The notes: generated from the sequence alone by a model not told the origin. DNA of 64,000 nucleotides from an uncultured Chlorobiaceae bacterium (GCA_903994455.1 CAJEXI010000002.1:81767-145766), one strand, 5' to 3'. Shown: positions 37,571 through 45,825, counted from the first letter of the stretch. Made by a program: numbers and translations.

Positions 37571-38065
37571 GTACGCTCCTTACATCAATGTTTCATTGAG
37601 CATAACACTCATTAAATTGATCCACCTGAACGACAGATTTTTGAATCGTAATACATATAAATACGCCAATAAAAAGATAGTTAATATACCACTAATGAAA
37701 TACATAGAGGCGAATTACAATCTTATTGTAACACATTCTTCCTGTTTTTATATTGATCAGATAAATACACTAATTACACGCCGTCACGAGTGGTTGCCTT
37801 GTCAGAGTAACGGCACTTTGCTGAATAACACACAATTTCGGCTCATCAAAATACATCAACAAATATAACTTTACCCCTGAACCTGCACCGCACTATCCCC
37901 TTCTTTCAGCACAAGGTCTGCTGAACATAAGAGAGCGCTTCTTTGCTCTCCCCTATTGGGAAATGAGAACAATGTTTTCTCCTCAAGGTAATTGGCCAAC
38001 ACGCTTTTGACTTTTTATATCTGTTTGATTATAAAAGAGATACCACTGTTTGACATATTTAATAT
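37571..38065. repeat. Noncoding part of the ~720-bp segmental duplication (partner 22,428-22,925)
   Basis: Matches copy 1 through the dispersed repeat (37,816-37,860), the GAGAGC/GCTCTC stem and a more decayed yhcG hairpin scrap (GCCAACACGC, 37,995). No gene is present. Confidence 0.7.
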
Positions 38066-38315
38066 TGCTCAAGAAAAAAACCTTCATCTCCGGAAATTCG
38101 GCCATCAAATCTGCACTGAGTTGGCGAAGCAAACCATCGCCCCACTGCGCATTCGTCTGCTTTTAAACAATGTCGGCACCAAGCTCCCAGCAAAACTGCA
38201 AAAGCGCCCTGTTTACCAAAATCGCCGCTTTGAGCTGTACAGAGCGGATGCGGAGTTTTACCTCTTTCAGCCAGTTTTTATAGTCATCACCGACCACAAT
38301 GAATTGTTCACTCAT
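38063..38315 (-). pseudogene. Second yhcG (DUF1016), N-terminal domain only, with in-frame stop
   Basis: From ATG at 38,315 the frame reads MSEQFIVVGDDYKNWLKEVK, RIRSVQLKAAILVNRALLQF, then a TAA, and continues in the same frame with NAQWGDGLLRQLSADLMAEF. This is the DUF1016 N-terminal domain; the nuclease domain is missing. Its ATG lies inside the last codons of the intact yhcG, so two yhcG-type genes once followed each other in one operon. Confidence 0.6.
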
Positions 38316-39360
38316 CTCCCACCCCCTCATTTCTACTCATCTCTTTCTCAATCTCCTCAATAGTCGGCAAGCTCCCCTTCAGATTTTCCGGCAGTGAGCG
38401 AGTTAGTTCATATTCCGAAATTCCAATAGGTTTATGGATATCCCTGAGAGCGTATTCGGCAAATACCTTGTCTTTACTTTCACAGAGTATCAAGCCAATG
38501 GTTTTCTCATCGGTTCCATGTTTCAGCAGATCATCCACAGCGGAGCAGTAAAAATTCATCTTCCCGGCATATTCCGGTTTAAACTCACCTTTTTTGAGTT
38601 CGATGACAATAAAACAGCGTAACCGCAAGTGATAAAAGAGAAGATCGATGTAAAAATCTTTATCGCTGATTTCAAGATGATACTGCCTGCCGACAAAGGC
38701 AAAGCCAGCACCCAGTTCAACCAGAAATTTTTCGAAGTGTTTGATCAGTTCCGTCTCCAGTTCCCGCTCGGCAAATTGTTCCGACAGAGTAAGAAAATCA
38801 AAAATATAGGGATCTTTTAATGCCTGCCGTACCATGTCGGATTGCGGCATGGCCAGCGTTTGGTCGAAGTTGTTGGCCAGCGAACCCTGACGGCTATACT
38901 GGTCGCTTATTATCATTGCAGCAAGGGTATCGCGGTTCCAGCCGTTTGTAGCCGTCTGCTCCATGTACCAGAATCGAACCGGTACATCCTTGATTTTTTC
39001 AATCAACAAGCAGTGATGACCCCAGGGAATACCTGCAAGCAAAGCCTGCTCCGGTAATTTTGCAACAGGCTGTTGCAAAATTGATGTACCGTATTCTCTG
39101 GCAAAACGGATCATATACCCGATGTTCCGTTCCGAAAACCCCTTGATCTCAGGCAATTCGTTGTGGATATCTTTTGAAAGCCGGGGAATAACCGCAGCCC
39201 CCCAACCAGCCACCTTTTGTTTCTCCACAAGCATCTTGCCGATATCCCAATACATGGAAATCAGTTCCGAATTTGCGGAAAGAATCGCTTTAGTTTGAGC
39301 TTGCCGTATACGCTGCTTGATGTCGATCAGCAGCGTCTTGTAAAAAGTCAGTTCACTCAT
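38308..39360 (-). CDS. YhcG-family PDDEXK nuclease (DUF1016)
   Basis: 350 residues and apparently intact. Residues 10-150 are the DUF1016 N-terminal domain (MYWDIGKMLVEKQKVAGWGA, GFSERNIGYMIRFAREYG); the C-terminal half is a PD-(D/E)XK nuclease: DKDFYIDLLFYH, then CFIVIELKKGEFKPEYAGKM with the E-x-K. YhcG proteins often lie in type I restriction operons, which fits the hsdM debris here. The gene contains a perfect 13-bp coding palindrome (39,056-39,082). The start overlaps the end of yet another DUF1016 fragment upstream. Confidence 0.82.
   Translation of the reverse strand: MSELTFYKTLLIDIKQRIRQAQTKAILSANSELISMYWDIGKMLVEKQKVAGWGAAVIPRLSKDIHNELPEIKGFSERNIGYMIRFAREYGTSILQQPVAKLPEQALLAGIPWGHHCLLIEKIKDVPVRFWYMEQTATNGWNRDTLAAMIISDQYSRQGSLANNFDQTLAMPQSDMVRQALKDPYIFDFLTLSEQFAERELETELIKHFEKFLVELGAGFAFVGRQYHLEISDKDFYIDLLFYHLRLRCFIVIELKKGEFKPEYAGKMNFYCSAVDDLLKHGTDEKTIGLILCESKDKVFAEYALRDIHKPIGISEYELTRSLPENLKGSLPTIEEIEKEMSRNEGVGDE
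39056..39082. repeat. Perfect 13-bp palindrome inside yhcG
   Basis: AATTTTGCAACAG and CTGTTGCAAAATT flank a single central G. The equivalent place in the remnant at 21,409-21,435 has AATTTAGCCACAG and CTGTGGCTAAATT: different bases, changed on both arms together. Confidence 0.65.
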
Positions 39361-39363
39361 TAG

Positions 39364-39530
39364 TCAAATTGCTGATTTGATACGCCATAACCGCCCTGAT
39401 CCAGTTTTTTTGCACGGTTTGCTGTGCATAATAGAGCGCTTCATTGCAATCCTTGCATTTGGTAATAATTGCAATGTTATGACCCCAGGGTAATTGGCCA
39501 ACAAGCTGTTGGCTTATTATATCTTTTTGA
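39364..39530 (-). pseudogene. Third yhcG (DUF1016) fragment, followed by ~360-bp block copy 2
   Basis: The frame QQLVGQLPWG, NIAIITKCKDCNEALYYA, then QKNWIRAVMAYQISN is the middle of a DUF1016 protein; it ends at a stop overlapping the start of the intact yhcG. The upstream part is replaced by the 77-residue antitoxin-like gene. Confidence 0.55.
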
Positions 39531-39535
39531 GGGCT

Positions 39536-39769
39536 CTACCTATCCCTCCCTTCTCGGATACAATCTACAATCTCTCTCGTCGAAATTTGAGCGTCAATGT
39601 TTGGGACAGATAATGATTGAAGTATTGGCTCGCGATTAACCAACTTGGCGGCACACTTTTTTTCTGACTCTTTGATGGCCGCAAAAATACGATCAAGATC
39701 ATTGCCATATCTCGCCGCATGGGCACTTCTAACTCTACGGATTTCTTCTACGATTGGATCATCTCTCAT
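39536..39769 (-). CDS. Antitoxin-like protein, copy 2
   Basis: 77 residues, nearly identical to the copy at 31,666 (DDPIVEEIRRVRSAHAARYG). Here the gene upstream is not the PIN toxin but a truncated YafQ-like toxin, so the unit is an orphan antitoxin, carried along as part of the 360-bp duplicated block. Confidence 0.55.
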   Translation of the reverse strand: MRDDPIVEEIRRVRSAHAARYGNDLDRIFAAIKESEKKCAAKLVNREPILQSLSVPNIDAQISTREIVDCIREGRDR

Positions 39770-39972
39770 TGATTAACTCCTCCGGGGAACAAAGTATTGG
39801 ACTTTCCATGATATTGACCTTTCAGCGGGTGATCAAGATAAACTGAATCCAGAGGCTCTCCTTCGGCAAGATTCTGAACGACAGAGAGTAGTTGTTCAAG
39901 CTCTTTTCCCCGTTTCAGCACACGCTTGATATCTTTTTTAAATTGCGTGGTTCTTCGAATCTGATACATCAC
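39766..39972 (-). pseudogene. YafQ/RelE-type toxin, C-terminus replaced
   Basis: The first 55 residues (YQIRRTTQFKKDIKRVLKRG, DHPLKGQYHG) are typical of YafQ-like mRNA interferases. The last 15 residues come from the leader of the antitoxin-like gene in the duplicated block, so the catalytic C-terminal strand with its histidine and the usual LIY segment is lost. Its start overlaps the end of the RelB/DinJ-type gene by four bases. Confidence 0.65.
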
Positions 39973-40232
39973 GACAACAAGTCCTCACGTAACGACTGCA
40001 GTGAAGTAAATACGGGCATACATGATTTATCTTCGGCAAAACTATTGAGTGTCAGGTCATTGGGAATTTCTGTTAACTCCAAAAGCTCTCGCATCTCTGT
40101 ATCCTGAAAAATATAGCCAGCGACAGCAATACGGTCTTTTTTCGGCAATGCACAAAAGACCCGATAAAACGCCGCAGCCGTACTTATATGATTGACGGCA
40201 GGTGATGTTGAGATTGGGGCTGAATGTTTCAT
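39969..40232 (-). CDS. RelB/DinJ-position antitoxin for the truncated YafQ
   Basis: 87 residues from ATG at 40,232, preceded by GGAGGAATT. The text HISTAAAFYRVFCALPKKDR, then YIFQDTEMRELLELTEIPND, matches small proteins that pair with YafQ/RelE toxins and overlap them by ATGA, as here. No clear ribbon-helix-helix signature, so the label rests mainly on position. Confidence 0.6.
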   Translation of the reverse strand: MKHSAPISTSPAVNHISTAAAFYRVFCALPKKDRIAVAGYIFQDTEMRELLELTEIPNDLTLNSFAEDKSCMPVFTSLQSLREDLLS

Positions 40233-40621
40233 AATTCCTCCTCCGGGGTACGGTGATTTACTGATCGGGTAACAAGTTGAACGTAAATGCTGAAAGGTAT
40301 AAGGACGAAGCTGCTTCCCCATTTTTCAAGCAGACTCTTCACTTCTAATCAAATTAACACATTTTTTCATACTGCCCAAAGCTCTCGGATTTCATGGAAT
40401 CGAAATGGTACGCTCAATCCAACCTGATGTTATGAGCGGCTAAATTGAGGCTTTTTGCGCAAATGTCCCTGATGTTTTATTCCTGTGACTGGCTATAGCT
40501 CTTCGCGAGACAGATCATATACCCGATGCTATATCTTTTGTGCAGTCCCCGGAGAAATCCTCTCCCGACCTTGAGTCGGTGATGATCCAGGAGTTTTTTA
40601 TTGCCCAAGCCTACGAATTGT
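40233..40621. other. Intergenic debris
   Basis: No gene. It includes a yhcG scrap (40,500-40,530, frame of IGYMI plus arginine) and a decayed copy of the nested terminator dyad (40,545-40,605), in which the inner CCGAC/GTCGG stem is kept but the outer one is broken. Confidence 0.5.
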
Positions 40622-41272
40622 TCACTCATACCCTAGCTCCATCAAATACCCTGCCAGCTCAACACTCGCAGCATCCCGTTCTTTCAGAATGCTGTGCAAT
40701 GGCTGATGATATTTCTCCCAGAGGTTTTCGAGGCTTGAGCGGAGGTACCGTCTGTTCCGGTAGACATAAGCTATCTTCTCGATATCTTCGGAGCGCAGGG
40801 TGTTCTGCACCTTGCCCTCCTTGTATTCGTGGTCGGCATTGATAAAGAGTACCTCCTTGCGGGTTGCGGCACCGGCTCGGTTGATAATGAGAATGGAGGC
40901 GGGAATGCCGGTACCATAAAAAAGGGCTGGCGGCAGACCAATAACCGCTTCAAGGTAGCCGCGCCTGATCATCCACTCCCGCATTTTACGCTCTTCACCA
41001 CCACGGAAAAGAACACCGTGCGGCATAATCACCGCCATGCGCCCGGTGGATTTGAGCGTGCTGATAATATGCTGGACAAACATGAAATCCGCTTTGCCTT
41101 TGGTGGGCATCCAAAACTGATAGCGATCTTTGAACTTCATGTTGTCGGCAGAATAGTTCTGCGAAAAGGGCGGATTGGCAATGTTCTGAAAATCCGTGTA
41201 ACCATTCCTCACTGCATCCAACGGCAGAGCAACCTCGATAAGCTTGCGTGGTGATTTTGCAGGATAGGTCAT
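40622..41272 (-). CDS. Chimeric open frame: DUF1156 start + ParA-like tail + HsdM C-terminal half (copy F)
   Basis: 216 residues from ATG at 41,272, fully open. It begins MTYPAKSPRKLIEVALPLDA, passes through GYTDFQN and joins in frame to [19 protein letters not shown], keeping the catalytic NPPF and the downstream half of HsdM to the standard ending GYLMELGYE. The SAM-binding motif I is absent, so methylation is unlikely. The joint lies in a few bases shared by both parents, suggesting a short-homology deletion. Whether the fusion is expressed is unknown. Confidence 0.65.
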   Translation of the reverse strand: MTYPAKSPRKLIEVALPLDAVRNGYTDFQNIANPPFSQNYSADNMKFKDRYQFWMPTKGKADFMFVQHIISTLKSTGRMAVIMPHGVLFRGGEERKMREWMIRRGYLEAVIGLPPALFYGTGIPASILIINRAGAATRKEVLFINADHEYKEGKVQNTLRSEDIEKIAYVYRNRRYLRSSLENLWEKYHQPLHSILKERDAASVELAGYLMELGYE

Positions 41273-42657
41273 AACGATCTCTTTTTTCCTTCTCGTGCAA
41301 TTGCTAACCATGCGCGACCTGCATCAGTGAGACGATATTTCTGCAATCTGCTTGTTGGTATCTCTGGAATTGTCAGCTCAATATAACCCGCTTTTATTGC
41401 GGGATGAATGTAGTTTTTTCTGAATGTCGGACGATGTTTAATCTCCAGGGCTTCACGCAGTTGTCCGGCAGAGAGATTGTGATCTTCCAATACCTCCGTA
41501 AGCCGAAACATCGGGAGATGTGCGTGAATTTCCGGCTGGGTCGCTGACTGGGTCGCTGACTGGGTCGCCGACTGGGTCGTTGACTGGGTCGCACCTCGCT
41601 CTTCTGTCGATCCACTTTGAACCGACCTCCATAACGTTTGTACAAATGAACCGGCATCCTGTCGAAAGTCCGGCGATCTGAGCCCACTCTCGGCGCAAAG
41701 TTCAATCATGTCGAGAATGCCTGAACCTGCCCGTTCAACGATTCGGGTCAAAAAAAGAGATTCAGCAATAAGCGGGTTATGCGGTATCGAAGCATGAGGG
41801 CGCCGCAGGGAGTCGATAGTCAAGGATGGCGGCAAACATCCCGGATTCCACACTTCAAGCCGGTCAGAAAAGAGCATAACCTGAACAGAGGCATTGGAAC
41901 TGTAGTCGCGGTGCGCAATGCCGTTGACAATTGCTTCAGCAACGGCATCACGGGGAATTTCGTAGGTGACCGGCGCCTCATTGCTTAAAGCACGGGTACC
42001 TACAGCTCTGTTGAGCTTGCCCATCACGAAGTCTATAGCGGAATCGACCAGTTGAAAGAGGTCGCCTTTATAAACCTGATAAGAGGGAATCGGTTTCCTC
42101 ACCTGGGTTCCGTGAAAGTGGAGGCATTTGACTTCGGATGAAAGCAGAAAGCGCTGCGGTTGAACTCCAAAGAGTAGTATCGCCGCGTTACTCGGTCGAT
42201 CATTGTCGAGTAGGTTGAGATGAACCAGTGCGCTACGCATCGGTGTTCCCCGGCCATGGGCATAACCGCGTTCATGCACTGCCCGATCAAGAAATGTTGC
42301 CACCTTCTCTTCTGAAATATCGGTGAGTGCAGCTCCCCGGCAGGCTGAAGCATCGAAAGGGCCGGTCGTAATCGCTCCCCATCGTCCAAGATATTCTACC
42401 AGACTGGCGTAAACGCCTGCTGTCAGTTCAGGGATAGTTGCAAACCGGCGCCTGATGAGCTGGTCGCCTGCTTTGCGAATCAGTGCCTGCATTTTCGGAT
42501 GGCGGCACGATGCGGTCTCGCTTTTTACAAAGATGATTCGGGGTTTTGCAGCCTTGGTAGCGCGATCAAATTCCTCTTCTGTGGGCGAGATGCCTTCCAG
42601 CCCTTCGGAACCATAACTATCGCCGAAAAGTGCGAGATAGAGATCACAACGATCCAC
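41269..42657 (-). pseudogene. DUF4062/GHKL ATP-binding protein, copy 2, 5' end cut off by a Tn3-type element
   Basis: Nearly identical to 25,022-26,575 from about residue 60 on (DRCDLYLALFGDSYGSEG), but the first ~58 codons are gone: the homology stops exactly where a 38-bp Tn3-type terminal repeat begins (42,660). An in-frame GTG inside the repeat could start a shorter protein. The ATQS linker has one more 12-bp unit than copy 1. The GHKL ATP-binding part and winged helix are intact. Confidence 0.75.
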
Positions 42658-42659
42658 CG

Positions 42660-42697
42660 GGGGTCTGCTCACGAAACGGAAAAAATAGCACGTTAAG
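42660..42697. repeat. Outer Tn3-type terminal inverted repeat (38 bp)
   Basis: Starts GGGGTCTGCT and ends ATAGCACGTTAAG, exactly the length and ends of Tn3-family repeats (GGGG...TAAG). The stop codon of the small passenger gene lies within its last bases. Confidence 0.8.
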
Positions 42698-43004
42698 CAG
42701 TTTTAGTAAAATCCAAAAGCCGGGTACGGGTCGGCAAAGGCGGAATTGGTTGCCGTCCACATTTCAGGTTCCAGTATGCCCACGAGCGCACATCAAAAAC
42801 GCCAGGTGGAGCATGCTCCAAAACCTCACAGAATTCGTCATTCCCCACGATGCCTTTCAACGCTTTTAAATCTTCAGGCGTACCAAAAGTCATAACATGC
42901 GCAAGAAAATGCACTGGATCAGCAAGTTCTTCCTCTGGCGTATTGAACCATACAACCCGACGTGCCACGTTTAAAATTTCCGGAGTAATGGGTAAAGGTT
43001 TCAT
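42693..43004 (-). CDS. Small partner protein of AbiEii-type toxin (putative antitoxin)
   Basis: 103 residues: MKPLPITPEILNVARRVVWF, LADPVHFLAHVMTFGTPEDL, HAPPGVFDVRSWAYWNLK. This family travels with AbiEii-like nucleotidyltransferases and is taken as the antitoxin. Its ATG overlaps the toxin stop by four bases. Its last residues, DFTKTA, equal the last residues of the resolvase (KFTKTA), because the same 3' sequence and terminal repeat follow both genes. Confidence 0.7.
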   Translation of the reverse strand: MKPLPITPEILNVARRVVWFNTPEEELADPVHFLAHVMTFGTPEDLKALKGIVGNDEFCEVLEHAPPGVFDVRSWAYWNLKCGRQPIPPLPTRTRLLDFTKTA

Positions 43005-43673
43005 GATGTTGGTTCGTTTTCATCCGTCCGCTTGGCATAAGGCGTTAATATGGGAAGAGAGGCTGGATCGACAGAAGCAACTGCAATACTCAACCGCTTG
43101 CGCACATCTACGGATAAGGTTGGAAGATCATCAAAAAAGGAGAGTGCCTTCAATGCAATCATAGGGTTGAAGCTGCGTCCATAAACGACACTGCCAGCAG
43201 CTAAAGCGTTTGGCAAGTCAACACCGTGTTGTAACAGCGCATCAATATCGAGATAGTCTTTTACCTCTGCCCGTTTTTGTATTACAGCTACTTTCGTTCC
43301 TGCAATGTCAAGCAGGGATGCGACATAGATTGAACCTCCCTCGGCCTGATCACGAGGTGTAACCTGCCCAAGACCAAGACCACCAAAAAAAGAGAGCAAA
43401 ACAGGACCGTCACGCTCAACACGGCAAGTCAATGTATTTTGGCCAACCTGCACGCGCTCCGCTCCCTTGAGATAAGGAAGAGCATCAGCCAGATCATCCG
43501 GATCAAAAGGCTGATTAGAAAAAAAATCAAAATCAACAGAAGTCCTGTGCCCCAAACGCAAAGCAAGCGCCGTTCCGCCGTAAAGCGTAAATGTCGCTGG
43601 CGTAGCGTCAAGTTCCGGCCAGAGCAAAAGCTGCGGTGGCGGAAGAATGGATAGATTAGGACTAAAAATCATG
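43001..43673 (-). CDS. AbiEii/AbiGii-type nucleotidyltransferase toxin
   Basis: About 223 residues from ATG at 43,673. TLYGGTALALRLGHRTS followed by DFDFF is the nucleotidyltransferase signature (G-G and two aspartates) of the AbiEii/MNT group; LDIAGTKVAVIQKRAEVKDY carries the conserved K and D of the second half. AbiE toxins act by adding nucleotides to a target and cause growth arrest; they protect against phage or stabilise mobile elements. Tn3-family transposons commonly carry such modules next to tnpR, as here. Confidence 0.78.
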
Positions 43674-43694
43674 TCAAATTGATTTTGTTTAAAT

Positions 43695-43732
43695 GGAGTC
43701 ACCTCAGAAAACGGAAAAAATAGCACGCTAAG
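43695..43732. repeat. Inner Tn3-type terminal repeat (38 bp, same orientation as outer)
   Basis: Starts GGAGTCACCT, ends ATAGCACGCTAAG, and shares AAACGGAAAAAATAGCACG and the TAAG end with the outer repeat at 42,660. Identity continues 13 bases past the repeat into the resolvase 3' end. The tnpR stop codon lies inside it. Confidence 0.72.
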
Positions 43733-44288
43733 CAGTTTTGGTAAACTTCATGAGTCTTGATACCGTAGCTGGATGGACATTAAAAAGCCTGGCTGCATCC
43801 GCTGCGGTTTTCTGTCCAGACGTAACAAAATGGATGATCTCTTTCTGTTGCTGTGATGTGAGCTTTGGTCGGCGACCTCCAACACGCCCTTGTTTGCGTG
43901 CGGCATCCAAACCGTTGCGCGTGCGCTCTCGAAGCATTGCCCGCTCGAACTCCGCAAATGTCCCTACGATTTGCATCATCATGCGGCCACCGGGCGAAGT
44001 AGTGTCAATTACTTCCGTCAGACTACGAAACCCAGCTCCTGCTTGATTAATCTTCTCCATAAAAGTCAACACATCTTTCAGAGAGCATGATAAACGGTCA
44101 AGTTTCCAGACAACCACCACATCGTCCTTGCGCAGTTGCTCTAACAGCCGATGCAATTCTGGCCTGTCCCATCGGCCCCCGGAAGCTTTCTCTTGAAAGA
44201 TCAATTCACATCCGCCAAATTCCAGCGCGGCAATTTGTGCTTTGGTGTCCTGATCCTTGGTGGAAACACGCGCATAACCGATAAGCAT
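43728..44288 (-). CDS. tnpR: Tn3-family serine resolvase TnpR
   Basis: 186 residues. The N-terminal catalytic domain has YARVSTKDQD with the nucleophilic serine, then VVVWKLDRLSCSLKDV; the C-terminal helix-turn-helix is KTAADAARLFNVHPATVSRL. In gamma-delta resolvase numbering the DRLxR segment contains Arg68 and Arg71; here the second is cysteine (TGC, one transition from CGC), so catalysis may be impaired. It is transcribed away from the palindromic site at 44,301 and the truncated tnpA, the usual divergent Tn3 layout. Confidence 0.88.
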   Translation of the reverse strand: MLIGYARVSTKDQDTKAQIAALEFGGCELIFQEKASGGRWDRPELHRLLEQLRKDDVVVVWKLDRLSCSLKDVLTFMEKINQAGAGFRSLTEVIDTTSPGGRMMMQIVGTFAEFERAMLRERTRNGLDAARKQGRVGGRRPKLTSQQQKEIIHFVTSGQKTAADAARLFNVHPATVSRLMKFTKTA

Positions 44289-44300
44289 CTCTACCTTCCT

Positions 44301-44352
44301 ATTGCATAAAGTTATTGCTAATGATTATAATTTAGCAATAACTTTATGCAAT
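44301..44352. promoter_or_regulatory. 21-bp inverted repeat, likely resolvase binding/res site
   Basis: ATTGCATAAAGTTATTGCTAA is repeated in perfect inverse after a 10-base spacer, 13 bases from the tnpR start and between tnpR and tnpA. In Tn3-family elements this gap holds the res site and both promoters. Confidence 0.7.
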
Positions 44353-44449
44353 GCGCAATGCCTTTATTTCTGGTTGATCAATAATCGTTGCGGAAACGTC
44401 CGTTTCTGCAACAGCATTTTCCAATTCATGTTAGACGTACTATTATTCC

Positions 44450-44560
44450 ATGCCTCGTCGATCTCTTTTTTCCACTGCCGAACGAGAAAGCCTTCTGGCG
44501 TTGCCGAAGGCCGAGGATGAACGAATTCGGTATTACATGTTTAACGAGGCGGACTTGTCT
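44450..44560 (+). pseudogene. Tn3-family transposase TnpA, first 37 codons
   Basis: MPRRSLFSTAERESLLALPK, then DERIRYYMFNEADLS is the standard N-terminus of Tn3 transposases (about 980 residues when whole). Homology stops at about 44,560, where the sequence becomes the truncated vapC on the other strand. Confidence 0.75.
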
Positions 44561-44748
44561 TGCATTGCCGAAACTGCCTGCAACACCTCATTTTCTCCAG
44601 ACTCACGTAAAAGTACCTTTGACACCTCGTAAATAGTAATAACAGGAACAATAAGCGAGCTGATATCAGATAGCGGAACTTTGAAATGTTTTGCGGAAGG
44701 CTCATCAGCAAAAAATGATAGCCAACCCGAAGAATCTACAATGTTCAT
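44561..44748 (-). pseudogene. VapC-type PIN toxin, C-terminal half lost
   Basis: MNIVDSSGWLSFFADEPSAK carries the first PIN aspartate, and IVPVITIYEVSKVLLRESGE the glutamate. After about 63 codons the frame runs into the tnpA remnant and stops at 44,533. The remaining catalytic aspartates are missing, so the ribonuclease should be inactive. It overlaps the antitoxin gene by four bases. Confidence 0.72.
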
Positions 44749-44951
44749 ACTCGCTCTTCGTCTCTCTTAAAATCAGTATTGATGCCTTTAACAAAACCGC
44801 GAAGATCAGATATTTCACGATCCGGGATAAGCTCAATTCGGCCTTGATATTCAACAACCTGTAATTTTTGGCCAGGATGAAGATGCAAGGATTCCGTCAA
44901 GTGTCGAGGAATAACAACCTGGCGTTTTGGTGACACTGTAACGGTTTGCAT
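44745..44951 (-). CDS. vapB: AbrB/SpoVT-type antitoxin (VapB)
   Basis: 68 residues with a swapped-hairpin AbrB domain: MQTVTVSPKRQVVIPRHLTE, LHLHPGQKLQVVEYQGRIEL, and a toxin-binding tail, SDLRGFVKGINTDFKRDEE. Its stop overlaps the vapC start. The antitoxin is intact while the toxin is truncated. Confidence 0.75.
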   Translation of the reverse strand: MQTVTVSPKRQVVIPRHLTESLHLHPGQKLQVVEYQGRIELIPDREISDLRGFVKGINTDFKRDEERV

Positions 44952-45208
44952 AACAACTCCTGTTAATAATTATAACGACCTTCACTTATTCGATAAGATA
45001 CTCTTGCAGCAACTCAGAAGCAAAATCAGCCAGCATTGTTCCACGACAATGGATGACGCGAAACTGCAATTACTCACTTTACCCCTAAACCTGCACAGCC
45101 CTTGAGCCAAAAACGACCTTTTGCAGTATAACAAACAAGTTCAGCCCAACAAAACACATCTACCAAAAAAAACGTCAACCGCCTTCCCACCAAGTGGTCA
45201 ACGGTTCT
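44952..45208. other. Intergenic stretch with a dispersed repeat copy
   Basis: No whole gene. A minus-strand scrap reads TMLADFASELLQEYLIE. A short block with CTAAACCTGCACAG resembles the 3' end of the 41-codon gene at 62,990, and 45,119-45,182 is a copy of the dispersed ~60-base repeat. Confidence 0.5.
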
Positions 45209-45667
45209 TCACCGGCACAAAAAGTTGTTCACGAATACCGGCGTAGCTCTTCCTGTACTCGGCAAGGGCTTCAACTTCAACTCCAGGAATACCGCCATGC
45301 AGGTGCGCATGAACATCGTGAGGTTCTGATTCTTCTCTTCCAGCTCGGCAAAGGCTTTCATCAGCTCAGAGCCCACCTCCTGCTTTTGATGCTTGATTTT
45401 TTCCCGGCGGGCACGTTGCGGCACAAAGAACTTGTAGGCCTCTTCACGCTCCAGACCCTCTTCCAGCTCCATCCCTGCTACACCACGCCTTTCAAGTTGC
45501 CCTTTTCGCATCAGGCGTTCAAGAGCAAACTGGTCGTTGACACGTTTCAGAAAGAGCATGGCAATGACATACTCCTTGAACTCCGAAGCATCCTTATGCC
45601 CGCGCAGCGATTCGCAAGCCTCTTCAAGGAAGTTTTCTAACCACGACAGTGAAAGTTTATGAGGCAT
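45209..45667 (-). pseudogene. hsdM: hsdM copy H: N-terminal domain joined to a later segment
   Basis: The first ~112 codons (start [20 protein letters not shown]) match the other hsdM starts. After FAELEEKN the sequence jumps to a later HsdM-like part; in a second frame it reads HLHGGIPGVEVEALAEYRKS, a segment found near the C-terminus of some HsdM proteins. The methyltransferase motifs are deleted. Confidence 0.65.
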
Positions 45668-45825
45668 TGAGTTTTTTGTTTTTATTAGGCTGACATGGAT
45701 GCTTGGGTGGGGAGTGATTGAGTATCTCGCATGTTCCTGTTATATCGCCATTTTTCAACAGCCCGCAGTATCCGCACCTGCGAAGTCTTCATTTTGCGTC
45801 GGATCGCTGACAGAGTATCTGAATT

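Larger units (their letters stand above)
42660..44560. mobile_element. Tn3-family transposon remnant with AbiEii-type passenger
   Basis: Layout: outer 38-bp terminal repeat, small gene and AbiEii-type toxin gene, inner 38-bp repeat, tnpR resolvase, palindromic site, and the first 37 codons of tnpA facing away. The rest of tnpA and the far terminal repeat are gone, replaced at about 44,561 by a truncated vapC. The left end sits inside the DUF4062 gene copy 2. Confidence 0.8.
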
